From: Sipunculus nudus
Taxonomy: Eukaryota; Annelida; Sipuncula; Golfingiida; Sipunculidae
NCBI GenBank assembly: GCA_026874595.1
Contig: CM049306.1
Coordinates: forward strand, 108,707,142 to 108,771,141
Length of the DNA: 64,000 nt
Reading direction: 5' to 3'
Positions 11,280 to 24,800 of the stretch are shown here, one piece after another. The notes under the pieces are model-generated. The model did no database searches. It was not told the DNA's origin and saw only the letters and a program-made list of their open reading frames with translations. Numbering within the stretch: position 1 is the stretch's first letter; each line of letters begins with the position of its first letter. The translations under genes and the position numbers were made by a program.

Positions 11280-11285
11280 AATAAA
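11280..11285 (+). promoter_or_regulatory. Candidate polyadenylation signal AATAAA for the REC8-like gene
   Basis: This is the first AATAAA downstream of the stop codon (192 nt). A second AATAAA at 12173-12178 would give a roughly 1.1-kb AT-rich 3' UTR. Neither can be confirmed without transcript data. A run of about 15 G lies at 11238-11253. Confidence 0.4.
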
Positions 11286-13330
11286 GTTTTATCTATGTAT
11301 GGCATTCTGCAAATATTTCTCATCTTTATTAAATGGAGCTGAAAAGTGCTTACTAATTTTGCTACAATTGCACTCTAAAATATTAGAGCCATTAGCACCC
11401 AACCCATTTTATTGCTTATAAAGTTATATTGTACATGTTCTTTGCCCTATTTTCATGGTATGTTTCATCTGAAAATATCATATTATTTGTACTTCAGTGT
11501 CTTCCTTTTAGTTGAGTTTTTTATCAAGTTTAGTGATTTATATGATTTTTTCATATCTATAATAATTCTCATTTTAATCTTAAATATTTTAGAAAATTTC
11601 TCTGTGAAAGTATACTTTAAATATTATGTATTTCAAAATGTTTCAGTTTTTATTTTGTTGTTTTATTATTTATTTTATCTCTGTATACAGTAATATCCAG
11701 GATTTCCTTTACATTATTTCTGCATTATTTTCTTTCCAGGTGTTATTTGTCATATTTATGTATATTTACCCTTTTATATTCATGGATTTCAATTTTTTTT
11801 ATTTTTAGCTAGTTAAAATGACATATATTGTATTTACCACTTGTTGCTGTATCCTTGAACAATTGCAGAAGCTGAAAGTGAAACTCAGAAATATTTGACG
11901 TTAGTTGTACTATTGAAACATGCATATTTCTATATTATAACATATTTTTAATATTTACACCTTGTACAAATGTTCATTCTTTATTCCTTCCTGTTATTAA
12001 TGTTATCACTTTATATTATTTTTCTATAGTTACACTTGTTGCCATTAATATAAGGTGTCATGCCAAATCTTATACATTTTCACGATATAGATATTGCAGG
12101 GTTTTATACATTTTAAGTGGTTTTGTCAGTTTCTGTCTCCCATTGTCTTTGCTTGATATTCACTGTTATAAGAATAAAATATTTCTATTCAAATGAACAA
12201 TTTCCAGAGTATTGATTTTTTTGTACATGGACGTGTATGTTTGTCATTCCCAGAAGTGTATGGGACATTAACATAAAGATGAAATTAGTTGAACTCCAGG
12301 GGTGTGTTGGAATCTGAATCAAATGACTTAAGTTATATAAGTGACTTATAAGCCCAATATAATGTTATTGCAACGAATCCCTAACATACCAGAATCATTC
12401 TCAAAAAAGTTGCAGCCTGCCAAGCCCTTCACCTCCATAGAATTTTCACAATCGCACACATATAAATATAACACTACGTGTAAACATATTTTCACCATTA
12501 CAGCAGAAATGTGAAATTTCAAGAGTACATTACACGGCTGGTTCCTCCAAGCTTCTGTGGTGCCCTCGATAATATAAAGATTGATTAAGTTTAATATACA
12601 TGCAACACCAAAAAACAACAGACCATATAGCCGGTATATATTATTGTAACTTATTATATTTCCAAGTATATTTGGCCCAAACGATTGATTTGTTGTAATA
12701 TCGAATATTTTACGTGGATGGTTTGAACAAGGGTCTCGACCATACATTGTACTATTTTAAAGACAGCGCTAATTGTTTTACCATTTAAATATCAAAAACC
12801 TTTGCACAGTGTTAAATACCAAATATCCGCAATGCTAAGAACTAGCAATGTATGTTTACCAGAATATGTACTTTTTTTTCCGAAGAATTCTACAATCTGG
12901 ACACTCCCAGGCTCTGCAGTGATTATAAAATCCGGTGCCTTTTGAGTTGCACATTTCACTTTATTGATGCACAGACGTAGACCTTTAAATCCAGACTAAT
13001 TGGTCATGCCGAGATAAATATGCTTGACTTGGCGGATAAATATGCAATTTAATATGCAGTCTGTCGACTGCATTCAAGTTTCAGTGTTGATGTGTGCGTG
13101 TTACAAATAAAAACACATTTTACCCCGTTGGTTTCCGTTGAACTGCTATACGAAAGATTTCTGAATATACCTTGGAGGGAAGCTGTTTTTTCCCAAAAAT
13201 ATATTAATTGACAGACACTGATTTTCTTTCTTTTTTTCAGATAAAAATTTCCTTTCAAACACCACCTGCTGGCAAATAATAATCGCTTTCTTTCCTGTTC
13301 CTAAACCTCTCAGTTATTCCTCTTACCTAA
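11286..13330. other. AT-rich intergenic/3' UTR stretch, no gene supported
   Basis: T-rich sequence to about 12200 may be REC8 3' UTR. From 12200 to 13330 I see only short open frames. The longest, 133 codons at 12346-12747 on the - strand, has no recognisable domain. Confidence 0.5.
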
Positions 13331-13334
13331 ATAT

Positions 13335-13419
13335 GCCGTGCAGAGGGATATCAGTTTCATGAGATGATCAAATCTTGTTATACCGCTAACCTTAACACGC
13401 CGTGCAGAGGCATATCAGT
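13335..13419 (+). repeat. 64-bp offset direct repeat next to a transposon end
   Basis: GCCGTGCAGAGGNATATCAGT occurs at 13335-13355 and 13399-13419. The second copy ends exactly where the left inverted repeat of the GC-rich transposon begins. Confidence 0.7.
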
Positions 13420-14305
13420 AAAGCCTGCGACACAACCTCCGGCCGCCGTCGGTAGTCGGGCGAAGGCCGCCCGCGATAACGGCAGGCGCCGTCCGAGTTG
13501 CGGTCGATGGTCATTTGGTCTGTCGATGCCCGCCAGACACCCGGGCAACGCCCGCGCGGGCTCCGCCCAACGTCCCGCCTGACGTCGTCCGACGTCCGCC
13601 CCTCGAGTATATATATGGCATGTAAAATGTTTGTCACATCATATGTCTGAAGTCTAACAGAGTGGAGAGCACTTCACATGCAGCTAATACGTAATAGGGG
13701 CAAGCTAAGATGCCGCCAAGGAAGACAAAAGGAGCAACGAAAACAGTTTCTGAGAAGGTGGCACGAGAGCCTGAGTCCGCTTCATCGGAGCATGAACTTG
13801 AAGTTAAGTTGAGAGGAGGAGCCCGGCCGGGGGCCGAAGTAATCGCGCGACGGCGGCCCGACACCAGCACGGAGAGCGCTCACAGCACGTTCGACTTTGA
13901 ACAAGTCGGGCGGGATACGGGGGGCGGGGGGGGGGGGGGCGTTCGAGTATCGTAGGGAGCCCATGCGGAGGCAGCGCAGCTTTGTAAACCTCCGTCTGAA
14001 TTTTTAAGCAAAAATGCGTCTTAAATCGTTGGATTGCTGTTCGAACATCGATCGCATGTTGGTCGCTGCCCGAGCGATCTACGGGCGACCTGTTTACGAG
14101 CTCTGCGACCTCAAAAATCGCCATTGGAAAATCGCTGATTTAAGAACAGGTTTCGGTGCCCTGCGATCGTCGGCCGACCCCTTAAAAATTGCGGCGGAGT
14201 CCGCAGTGATCGAGCAAACACCGGCCGTTTTCCTGCCGAAAATGCCCTTTTCAGCTCGCAGAGAAGTCGGTCGGGCTCCGTTTTGAAAATGTGACGCAGG
14301 CTTTA
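13419..14305. mobile_element. GC-rich non-autonomous DNA transposon with terminal inverted repeats
   Basis: The left end TAAAGCCTGCGACACAAC is mirrored by the right end, whose complement reads TAAAGCCTGCGTCACATT. The terminal TA could be the target duplication. The 0.89-kb body is far more GC-rich and CpG-rich than the flanks. Inside are a TATATATA at 13606-13613 and, about 100 bp on, an AAGATGCCG start opening an 81-codon frame (13710-13955) rich in Lys, Glu and Ser. No transposase is recognisable. The superfamily is not assigned. Confidence 0.7.
13710..13955 (+). CDS. Small open frame inside the GC-rich transposon, function unknown
   Basis: 81 codons start MPPRKTKGATKTVSEKVARE, continue with an acidic Ser/Glu segment and Arg-rich tracts, and end in a poly-Gly run produced by a G homopolymer. 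A TATA-like element lies about 100 bp upstream and the start context is purine at -3. It could be the captured first exon of a host gene, a remnant of an element-encoded protein, or chance in GC-rich DNA. I do not recognise a domain. Confidence 0.25.
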   Translation: MPPRKTKGATKTVSEKVAREPESASSEHELEVKLRGGARPGAEVIARRRPDTSTESAHSTFDFEQVGRDTGGGGGGGVRVS

Positions 14306-15530
14306 GGGAGATGTTACATATAAGACTTCTTTTCATTTTCGCGGAATAATTCACAAGCGCGAAAAAACCTTTACTCTTTCAGCGACCGAGTCCCAAATGT
14401 TGAGTTAGATCTGTCGGACCTTAAAGTGCGAATATAAGCCTATCGGTGAATGGCCGTCAAACCACATTCGGAAACCCATGCGCACGTTTGGGGATATAAC
14501 TTAGCACCTATAAATGTCCTTGTAATATTACTGAAGGAAGCTAAAACTAAATGCTTATGATTAATTCGCTCTACAGTTTGGGTGGTCGATTTTCGCGGAA
14601 ACATTTATGAAAGTATAAGGCTAGAGTATTTTACGCGCCCGTTCGTCTCAGTGGTTGCATGTGTGATCAGGGACCCTGAACACGCAGGAATTCGCCAGTG
14701 CACAAACATAGTGGCTAGTCTACGCCTTGAACAACATCAAGGAATATATTCTTTATTCATATACAAGTAACACAACTAGTATAAAAATAACATAAATACA
14801 CAAGGACACTTTCGTGGAATAACTCCTATAAATGTCACGCCGGAAAGGTCACTGCTCAGCTCACAGGATCAACATATACCGGGTCCAAACCATGGAGTTT
14901 AAATGTAGTGTAAGAGTCACAGATGTTATACATGTGCAATAATATCAGAATACATATAACGTTAAAACAAGCTTTTTTATGGTAGCACAGTGTACGTCTG
15001 CCCTGGTATACTCATAACTATGCCCGTTTACCCTGATACAACACATTCCGAACTCGTTAAACTGCATAATCAGGATCTGTGAAAATATTCGCACATTCTT
15101 TCTAATATCTAACAGGCTCGAGCCTGTAACCGGGAAGCATGAAGATATATTCATACAACCATCAGTCACTGTTGCACTACAACATGCAATAGTCCTTCCA
15201 TTTTTATCTGCAAGAATTGTAAATATATAGATTTGATGGAGAGTTTAAAGTTATCTCTACCGCCAATAAAGCATCTCGCTGTAGCTGCCTTCTTTAAGTC
15301 TTGGCGAGGATAAGCAAAGCCATACACATCGGATCAGCTCAATGTTCCAAAGACAAACTCATTTTGCATCAAACTGATTTTGCATCTGCTATTTAAGAAA
15401 GCTTGATAAGATATATTGATATCGTTCAGAAGTATAGAGAGCCAGCCGTGTTTAATACGTTCTCAGTTCCCTGGTATAACGTCTTCAGAAAAAATGATTT
15501 GGTTTTCAAATCCGTACGTGCAAATCTCGA
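14306..15530 (-). other. Region downstream of the spondin gene, possible 3' UTR
   Basis: No coding gene is seen. On the - strand an AATAAA lies at 14757-14752 and an ATTAAA variant near 15455-15450; either could end the spondin transcript. The remainder is unremarkable unique-looking sequence. Confidence 0.35.
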
Positions 15531-15853
15531 TCAGTAGCGGACATGTGACTTGGCCTGTGCTTGGTGGGACATGCGCCTCAGTCTCTTCCTGCGCCTCAAC
15601 TCCGCGAGTTTCCTTATACGTTCCAGCTGAGTCTGGCTGACGCGAGATGGCCGGGATCTTCGTGGGGACCATCTATTTGGCCCGAAGTGCTTCCACCGGC
15701 AGTTGCGCATGCTTCCACATAATCTGGTCCCCACTGGACTTCCGCAGACTTTGGGTCCCGTGACTTTACGTTGTCTGGCCTGGGATCCGTACCCGCAAGT
15801 CTTGCTGCAAGCGCTCCACTCTCCCCACGGCGATAAAGCACATCCATTAGTGT
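15531..15853 (-). CDS. Spondin-2-like exon 4 (TSP1 repeat and basic tail)
   Basis: The acceptor is TTATCATTTTCAG|ACACTA; TGA is at 15533-15531. It encodes NGCALSPWGEWSACSKTCGY, GSQARQR and three further Cys, a complete TSP type-1 repeat with the WxxWSxC motif and the CxxTCG turn. It then has a 55-residue tail with clusters RRSRPSR, RRRKRLRR and few acidic residues, longer than expected for SPON2. Confidence 0.9.
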
Positions 15854-18800
15854 CTGAAAATGATAAATAAATGTATAAGGTTTTAATAGACAGGACATCG
15901 TAGGTCAAATTGCTGTGTAATTATCTGATACACGTGACTGTACAGCTATATAGAATAATGCGTCATTAGAGTAGATAGATCCAAATCATTAAATCAGAAT
16001 AATTAAACGCATTGAATTGCGCTCCATCCCCCGTCGATCAACTTTCGCATAGGTAGGGATTGGTTGTCAGTTACTGAAATCTGCTGAAAATACAAGAGGA
16101 CATTAACTGGCACTGGGCATTAAGAAAGAAAATTATCATGATGACAGATTGCATCAAAAAGAAACTTGGGAAACTTATTTAATGTGAGAAACATCAATCA
16201 CAGACAGCAGGGCAAAAGTGAATGTTCAAAGGACAGTATGCGGTGCAGAACATAGGTACACCTAAAAGCCTGTTGATCTATGTTCCTTGGTTAGGGAACT
16301 TCAAGCCTAAGCTATGTTCCTTGGTAAGGGAACTACAAGCGTATTGAGCCTTGTTCCCTGGTAAGGGAACTACAAGCCTATTGACCTATGTTCCTTGATC
16401 AGGGAACTACAAGCCTATTGAGCTATGTTCCTTGGTAAGGGAACTACAAGCCTATATTGACCGATGTTCCTTGGAAAAGAAACTACAAGCCTATTGTCCT
16501 TTGTTCCATGGTAAGGGACCTATATGTTCCTTGGTAAGGGAACTACAAGCCTATTGAGCTATGTTCCTTGGTCAGGGAACTACAAGCCTATTGAGCTATG
16601 TTCCTTGGTCAGGGAACTACAAGCCTATTGAACTATGTTCCTTGGTAAGGGAACTACAAGCCTATTGACCTATGTTCCTTGGTAAGGGAACAATATGTTC
16701 CTTGGTAAGGGAACTACAAGCCTATTGAGCTATGTTCCTTGGTCAGGGAACTACAAGCCTATTGAGCTATGTTCCTTGGATAAGGGAACTACGAGCCTAT
16801 ATTGACCGATGTTCCTTGGTAAAAGAAACTACAAGCCTATTGTCCTTTGTTCCATGGTGAGGGACCTATATGTTTCTTGGTAAGGGAACTACAAGCCTAT
16901 TGAGCAATGTTCCTTGGTCAGGGAACTACAAGTCCATTGAGCTATGTTCCTTGGTCAGGGAACTACAAGCCTATATTGACCGATGTTCCTTGGTAAAAGA
17001 AACTACAAGCCTATTGTCCTATGTTCCTTGGTAAGGAACCTAAATGTTCCTTGGTAAGGGAACTACAAGCCTATTGAGCTATGTTTCTTGGCAAAGGAAC
17101 TACAAGCCTATTGAGCTTTGTTCCTTGGAAAGGGAACTACAAGCCCATTGAACTATGTTCCTTGGTAAGGGAACAATATGTTCCTTGGTAAGGGAACTAC
17201 AAGCCTATAGAGCTATGTTCCTTGGATAAGGGAACTACAAGCCTATTGTCCTTTGTTCCATGGTAAGGGACCTATATGTTCCTTGGTAAGGGAACTACAA
17301 GCCTACTGAGCGATGTTCCTTGGTCAGGGAACTACAAGCCTATTGAGCTATGTTCCTTGGTCAGGGAACTACAAGCCTATATTGACCGATGTTCCTTGGT
17401 AAAAGAAACTACAAGCCTATTGTCCTATGTTCCTTGGTAAGGGACCTAAATGTTCCTTGGTAAGGGAACTACAAGCCTATTGAGCTTATGTTTCTTGGCA
17501 AAGAAACTACAAGCCTATTGAGCTTTGTTCCTTGGAAAGGGAACTACAAGCCCATTGAACTATGTTCCTTGGTAAGGGAACAATATGTTCCTTGGTAAGG
17601 GAACTACAAGCCTATTGAGCTATGTTCCTTGGTCAGGGAACTACAAGCCTATTGAGCTATGTTCCTTGGATAAGGAAACTACAAGCCTATATTGACCGAT
17701 GTTCCTTGGTAAAAGAAACTACAAGCCTATTGTCCTTTGTTCCATGGTAAGGGACCTATATGTTCCTTGGTAAGGGAACTACAAGCCTACTGAGCAATGT
17801 TCCTTGGTCAGGGAACTACAAGCCTATTGAGCTATGTTCCTTTGTCAGGGAACTAAAAGCCTATATTGACCGATGTTCCTTGGTAAAAGAAACGACAAGC
17901 CTATTGTCCTATGTTCCTTGGTAAGGGACCTATATGTTCCTTGGTAAGGGAACTACAAGCCTATTGAGCTATGTTTCTTGGAAAAGGAACTACAAGCCTA
18001 TTGAGCTTTAATCCTTGGAAAGGGAACTACAAGCCGATTGAACTATGTTCCTTGGTAAGGGAACTACAGGCCTATTGAGCTATGTTCCTTGGATAAGGGA
18101 ACTACAAGCCTATATTGACCGATGTTCCTTATTAAAAGAAACTACAAGCCTATTGTCCTATGTTCCTTGGTAAGGGACCTATATGTTCCTTGGTAAGGGA
18201 ACTACAAGCCTATTGAGCTATGTTTCTTGGTAAAGGAACTACAAGCCTATTGAGCTTTGTTCCTTGGTAAGGGAACTACAAGCCTATTGAGCTATGTTCC
18301 TTGGTAAGGGAACTACAAGCCTTTTGAGTTATGTTCCTTGGTAAGGGAACTACAAGCCTATTGAGCTTTGTTCCTTGGTAAGGGAACTACAAGCCTTTTG
18401 AGCTATGTTCCTTGGTAAGGGAACTACAAGCCTATTGAGCTATGTTCCTTGGTAAGGGAACTACAAGCCTATTGAGCTTTGTTCCTTGGTAAGGGAACTA
18501 CAAGCCTTTTGAGCTATGTTCCTTGGTCAGGGAACTACAAGACTATATTGACCGATGTTCCTTGGTAAAAGAAACTACAAGCCTATTGTCCTATGTTCCT
18601 TGGTAAGGGACCTATATGTTCCTTGGTAAAGAACTACAAGCCTATTGAGCTATGTTTCTTGGCAAAGGAACTACAAGCCTATTGAGCTTTGTTCCATGGA
18701 AAGGGAACTACAAGCCCATTGAACTATGTTCCTTGGTAAGGGAACAATATGTTCCTTGGTAAGGGAACTACAAGCCTATTGAGCTATGTTCCTTGGTCAG

Positions 18801-21800
18801 GGAACTACAAGCCTATTGAGCTATGTTCCTTGGATAATGGAACTACAAGCCTATATTGACCGATGTTCCTTGGTAAAAGAAACTACAAGCCTATTGTCCT
18901 TTGTTCCATGGTAAGGGACCTATATGTTCCTTGGTAAGGGAACTACAAGCCTCCTGAGCAATGTTCCTTGGTCAGGGAACTACAAGCCTATTGAGCTATG
19001 TTCCTTGGTCAGGGAACTACAAGCCTATATTGACCGATGTTCCTTGGTAAAAGAAACTACAAGCCTATTGTCCTATGTTCCTTGGTAAGGGACCTATATA
19101 TTCCTCGGTAAGGGAACTTCAAGCCTATTGAGCTATGTTTCTTGGCAAAGGAACTACAAGCCCATTGAACTATGTTCCTTGGTAAGGGAACTACAAGCCT
19201 ATTGAGCTATGTTCCTTGGTAAGGGAACTACAAGCCTATTGAGCTATGTTCCTTGGATATGGGAACTACAAGCCTATATTGACCGATGTTCCTTGGTAAA
19301 AGAAACTACAAGCCTATTGTCCTATGTTCCTTGGTAAGGGACCTATATGTTCCTTGGTAAGGGAACTACAAGCCTATTGAGCTATGTTTCTTGGCAAAGG
19401 AACTACAAGCCTATTAAGCTTTGTTCCTTGGAAAGGGAACTACAAGCCCATTGAACTATGTTCCTTGGTAAGGGAACTACAAGCCTATTGAGCTATGTTC
19501 CTTGGTTAGGGAACTACAAGCCTATTGAGCTATGTTCCTTGGTAAGGGAACTACAAGCCTATTGACCTATGTTCCTTGGTAAGGGAACAATATGATCCTT
19601 GGTAAGTGAACTACAAGCCTATTGAGCTATGTTCCTTGGTAAGGGAACTACAAGCCTATTGAGCTATGTTCCTTTGTAAGGGAACTACAAGCTTATTGAC
19701 CTATGTTCCTTGGTAAGGGAACAATATGTTCCTTGGTAAGGGAACTCCAAGCTATATTGACCGATGTTCCTTGGTAAAAGAAGCTACGAGCCTATTGTCC
19801 TATGTTCCTTGGTAAGGGACCTATATGTTCCTTGGTAAGGGAACTACAAGCCTATTGAGCTATGTTTCTTGGTAAAGGAACTACAAGCCTATTGAGCTTT
19901 GTTCCTTGGTAAGGGAACTACAAGCCTTTTGAGCTATGTTCCTTGGTAAGGGAACCACAAGCCTATTGAGCTATGTTTCTTGGTAAGGGAACTACAAGCC
20001 TATTGACCTATGTTCCTTGGTAAGGGAACAATATGATCCTTGGTAAGGGAACTACAAGCCTATTGAGCTATGTTCCTTGGTAAGGGAACTACAAGCCTAT
20101 TGAGCTATGTTCCTTGGTAAGGGAACTACAAGCCTATTGACCTATGTTCCTTGGTGAGGGAACAATATTTTCCTTGGTAAGGGAACTACAAGCCTATATT
20201 GACCGATGTTCCTTGGTAAAAGAAACTACAAGCCTATTGTCCTATGTTCCTTGGTAAGGGACCTATATGTTCCTTGGTAAGGGAACTACAAGCCTATTGA
20301 GCTATGTTTCTTGGTAAAAGAATTACACGCCTATTGAGCTTTGTTCCTTGGTAAGGGAACTACAAGCCTTTTGAGCTATGTTCCTTGGTCAGGGAACTAC
20401 AAGCCTTTTGAGCTATGTTCCTTGGTAAGGGAACTACAAGCCTATTGAGCTTTGTTCCTTGGTGAGGGAACTACAAGCCTTTTGAGCTATGTTCCTTGGT
20501 AAGGGAACTACAAGCCTATTGAGCTATGTTCCTTGGTAAGGGAACTACAAGCCTATTGAGCTTTGTTCCTTGGTAAGGGAACTACAAGTCTTTTGAGCTA
20601 TGTTCCTTGGTCAGGGAACTACAAGCCTATATTGACCGATGTTCCTTGGTAAAAGAAACTACAAGCCTATTGTCCTATGTTCCTTGGTAAGGGACCTATA
20701 TGTTCATTGGTAAGGGAACTACAAGCCTATTGAGCTATGTTTCTTGGCAAAGGAACTACACGCCTATTGAGCTTTGTTCCTTGGAAAGGGAACTACAAGC
20801 CCATTGAACTATGTTCCTCGGTAAGGGAACAATATGTTCCTTGGTAAGGGAACTACAAGCCTATTGAGCTATGTTTCTTGGCAAAGGAACTACAAGCCTA
20901 TTAAGCTTTGTTCCTTGGAAAGGGAACTACAAGCCCATTGAACTATGTTCCTTGGTAAGGGAACTACAAGCCTATTGAGCTATGTTCCTTGGTTAGGGAA
21001 CTACAAGCCTATTGAGCTATGTTCTTTGGTAAGGGAACTACAAGCCTATTGACCTATGTTCCTTGGTAAGGGAACAATATGATCCTTGGTAAGTGAACTA
21101 CAAGCCTATTGAGCTATGTTCCTTGGTAAGGGAACTACAAGCCTATTGAGCTATGTTCCTTTGTAAGGGAACTACAAGCTTATTGACCTATGTTCCTTGG
21201 TAAGGGAACAATATGTTCCTTGGTAAGGGAACTCCAAGCTATATTGACCGATGTTCCTTGGTAAAAGAAGCTACAAGCCTATTGTCCTATGTTCCTTGGT
21301 AAGGGACCTATATGTTCCTTGGTAAGGGAACTACAAGCCTATTGAGCTATGTTTCTTGGTAAAGGAACTACAAGCCTATTGAGCTTTGTTCCTTGGTAAG
21401 GGAACTACAAGCCTTTTGAGCTATGTTCCTTGGTAAGGGAACCATAAGCCTATTGAGCTATGTTCCTTGGTAAGGGAACTACAAGCCTATTGACCTATGT
21501 TCCTTGGTAAGGGAACTACAAGCCTATTGAGCTATGTTCCTTGGTAAGGGAACTACAAGCCTATTGAGCTATGTTCCTTGGTAAGGGAACTACAAGCCTA
21601 TTGAGCTTTGTTCCTTGGTTAGGGAACTACAAGTCTTTTGAGCTATGTTCCTTGGTCAGGGAACTACAAGCCTATATTGACCGATGTTCCTTGGTAAAAG
21701 AAACTACAAGCCTATTGTCCTATGTTCCTTGGTAAGGGACCTATATGTTCATTGGTAAGGGAACTACAAGCCTATTGAGCTATGTTTCTTGGCAAAGGAA

Positions 21801-24800
21801 CTACAAGCCTATTGAGCTTTGTTCCTTGGAAAGGGAACTACAAGCCCATTGAACTATGTTCCTCGGTAAGGGAACAATATGTTCCTTGGTAAGGGAACTA
21901 CAAGCCTATTGAGCTATGTTCCTTGGTCAGAGAACTACAAGCCTATTGAGCTATGTTCCTTGGATAAGGGAACTACAAGCCTATATTGACCGATGTTCCT
22001 TGGTAAAAGAAACTACAAGCCTATTGTCTTTTGTTCCATGGTAAGGGACCTATATGTTCCTTGGTAAGAGAACTACAAGCCTACTGAGCAATGTTCCTTG
22101 GTCAGGGAACTACAAGCCTATTGAGCTATGTTCCTTGGTAAGGGAACTACAAGCCTATTGAGCTATGTTCCTTGGTCAGGGAACTACAAGCCTATTGAGC
22201 TATGTTCCTTGGATAAGGGAACTACAAGCCTATATTGACCGATGTTCCTTGGTAAAAGAAACTACAAGCCTACTGAGCTTTGTTCCTTGGAAAGGGAACT
22301 ACAAGCCCATTGAACTATGTTCCTTGGTAAGGGAACTACAAGCCTATTGAGCTATGTTCCTTAGTAAGGGAACTACAAGCCTATTGAGCTATGTTCCTTG
22401 GATAAGGGAACTACAAGCCTATATTGACCGATGTTCCTTGGTAAAAGAAACTACAAGCCTATTGTCCTATGTTCCTTGGTAAGGGACGTATATGTTCCTT
22501 GGTAAGGGAACTACAAGCCTATTGAGCTATGTTTCTTGGCAAAGGAACTACAAGCCTATTAAGCTTTGTTCCTTGGAAAGGGAACTACAAGCCCATTGAA
22601 CTATGTTCCTTGGTAAGGGAACTACAAGCCTATTGAGCTATGTTCCTTGGTAAGGGAACTACAAGCCTATTGAGCTATGTTCCTTGGTAAGGGAACAATA
22701 TGATCCTTGGTAAGGGAACTACAAGCCTATTGAGCTATGTTGCTTGGTAAGGGAACTACAAGCCTATTGAGCTGTGTTCCTTCGTAAGGGAACTACAAGC
22801 CTATTGACCTATGTTCCTTGGTAAGGGAACAATATTTTCCTTGGTAAGTGAACTACAAGCCTATATTGACCGATGTTCCTTGGTAAAAGAAACTACAAGC
22901 CTATTGTCCTATGTTCCTTGGTAAGGGACCTATATGTTCCTTGGTAAGGGAACTACAAGCCTATTGAGCTATGTTTCTTGGTAAAAGAACTACACGCCTA
23001 TTGAGCTTTGTTCCTTGGTAAGGGAACTACAAGCCTCCTGAGCAATGTTCCTTGGTCAGGGAACTACAAGCCTATTGAGCTATGTTCCTTGGTCAGGGAA
23101 CTACAAGCCTATATTGACCGATGTTCCTTGGTAAAAGAAACTACAAGCCTATTGTCCTATGTTCCTTGGTAAGGGACCTATATATTCCTCGGTAAGGGAA
23201 CTTCAAGCCTATTGAGCTATGTTTCTTGGCAAAGGAACTACAAGCCCATTGAACTATGTTCCTTGGTAAGGGAACTACAAGCCTATTGAGCTATGTTCCT
23301 TGGTAAGGGAACTACAAGCCTATTGAGCTATGTTCCTTGGATATGGGAACTACAAGCCTATATTGACCGATGTTCCTTGGTAAAAGAAACTACAAGCCTA
23401 TTGTCCTATGTTCCTTGGTAAGGGACCTATATGTTCCTTGGTAAGGGAACTACAAGCCTATTGAGCTATGTTTCTTGGCAAAGGAACTACAAGCCTATTA
23501 AGCTTTGTTCCTTGGAAAGGGAACTACAAGCCCATTGAACTATGTTCCTTGGTAAGGGAACTACAAGCCTATTGAGCTATGTTCCTTGGTTAGGGAACTA
23601 CAAGCCTATTGAGCTATGTTCCTTGGTAAGGGAACTACAAGCCTATTGACCTATGTTCCTTGGTAAGGGAACAATATGATCCTTGGTAAGTGAACTACAA
23701 GCCTATTGAGCTATGTTCCTTGGTAAGGGAACTACAAGCCTATTGAGCTATGTTCCTTTGTAAGGGAACTACAAGCTTATTGACCTATGTTCCTTGGTAA
23801 GGGAACAATATGTTCCTTGGTAAGGGAACTCCAAGCTATATTGACCGATGTTCCTTGGTAAAAGAAGCTACAAGCCTATTGTCCTATGTTCCTTGGTAAG
23901 GGACCTATATGTTCCTTGGTAAGGGAACTACAAGCCTATTGAGCTATGTTTCTTGGTAAAGGAACTACAAGCCTATTGAGCTTTGTTCCTTGGTAAGGGA
24001 ACTACAAGCCTTTTGAGCTATGTTCCTTGGTAAGGGAACCACAAGCCTATTGAGCTATGTTTCTTGGTAAGGGAACTACAAGCCTATTGACCTATGTTCC
24101 TTGGTAAGGGAACAATATGATCCTTGGTAAGGGAACTACAAGCCTATTGAGCTATGTTCCTTGGTAAGGGAACTACAAGCCTATTGAGCTATGTTCCTTG
24201 GTAAGGGAACTACAAGCCTATTGACCTATGTTCCTTGGTGAGGGAACAATATTTTCCTTGGTAAGGGAACTACAAGCCTATATTGACCGATGTTCCTTGG
24301 TAAAAGAAACTACAAGCCTATTGTCCTATGTTCCTTGGTAAGGGACCTATATGTTCCTTGGTAAGGGAACTACAAGCCTATTGAGCTATGTTTCTTGGTA
24401 AAAGAATTACACGCCTATTGAGCTTTGTTCCTTGGTAAGGGAACTACAAGCCTTTTGAGCTATGTTCCTTGGTCAGGGAACTACAAGCCTTTTGAGCTAT
24501 GTTCCTTGGTAAGGGAACTACAAGCCTATTGAGCTTTGTTCCTTGGTGAGGGAACTACAAGCCTTTTGAGCTATGTTCCTTGGTAAGGGAACTACAAGCC
24601 TATTGAGCTATGTTCCTTGGTAAGGGAACTACAAGCCTATTGAGCTTTGTTCCTTGGTAAGGGAACTACAAGTCTTTTGAGCTATGTTCCTTGGTCAGGG
24701 AACTACAAGCCTATATTGACCGATGTTCCTTGGTAAAAGAAACTACAAGCCTATTGTCCTATGTTCCTTGGTAAGGGACCTATATGTTCATTGGTAAGGG

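Noticed and set aside
12346-12747. 133-codon - strand frame in the intergenic region
   Set aside because: Unusual length for AT-rich DNA, but there is no recognisable domain, no convincing splice or promoter context, and Ile/Leu/Asn-rich content typical of random AT-rich translation.
22165-22350. Open frames of 60-75 codons inside the satellite (also 26249-26434, 41200-41418, and 41367-41594 on the - strand)
   Set aside because: A 37-bp monomer shifts frame every unit, so three monomers make a 111-bp pseudo-coding period. The consensus contains TGGTAA and TATTGA stops, and open stretches arise only where variants remove them.
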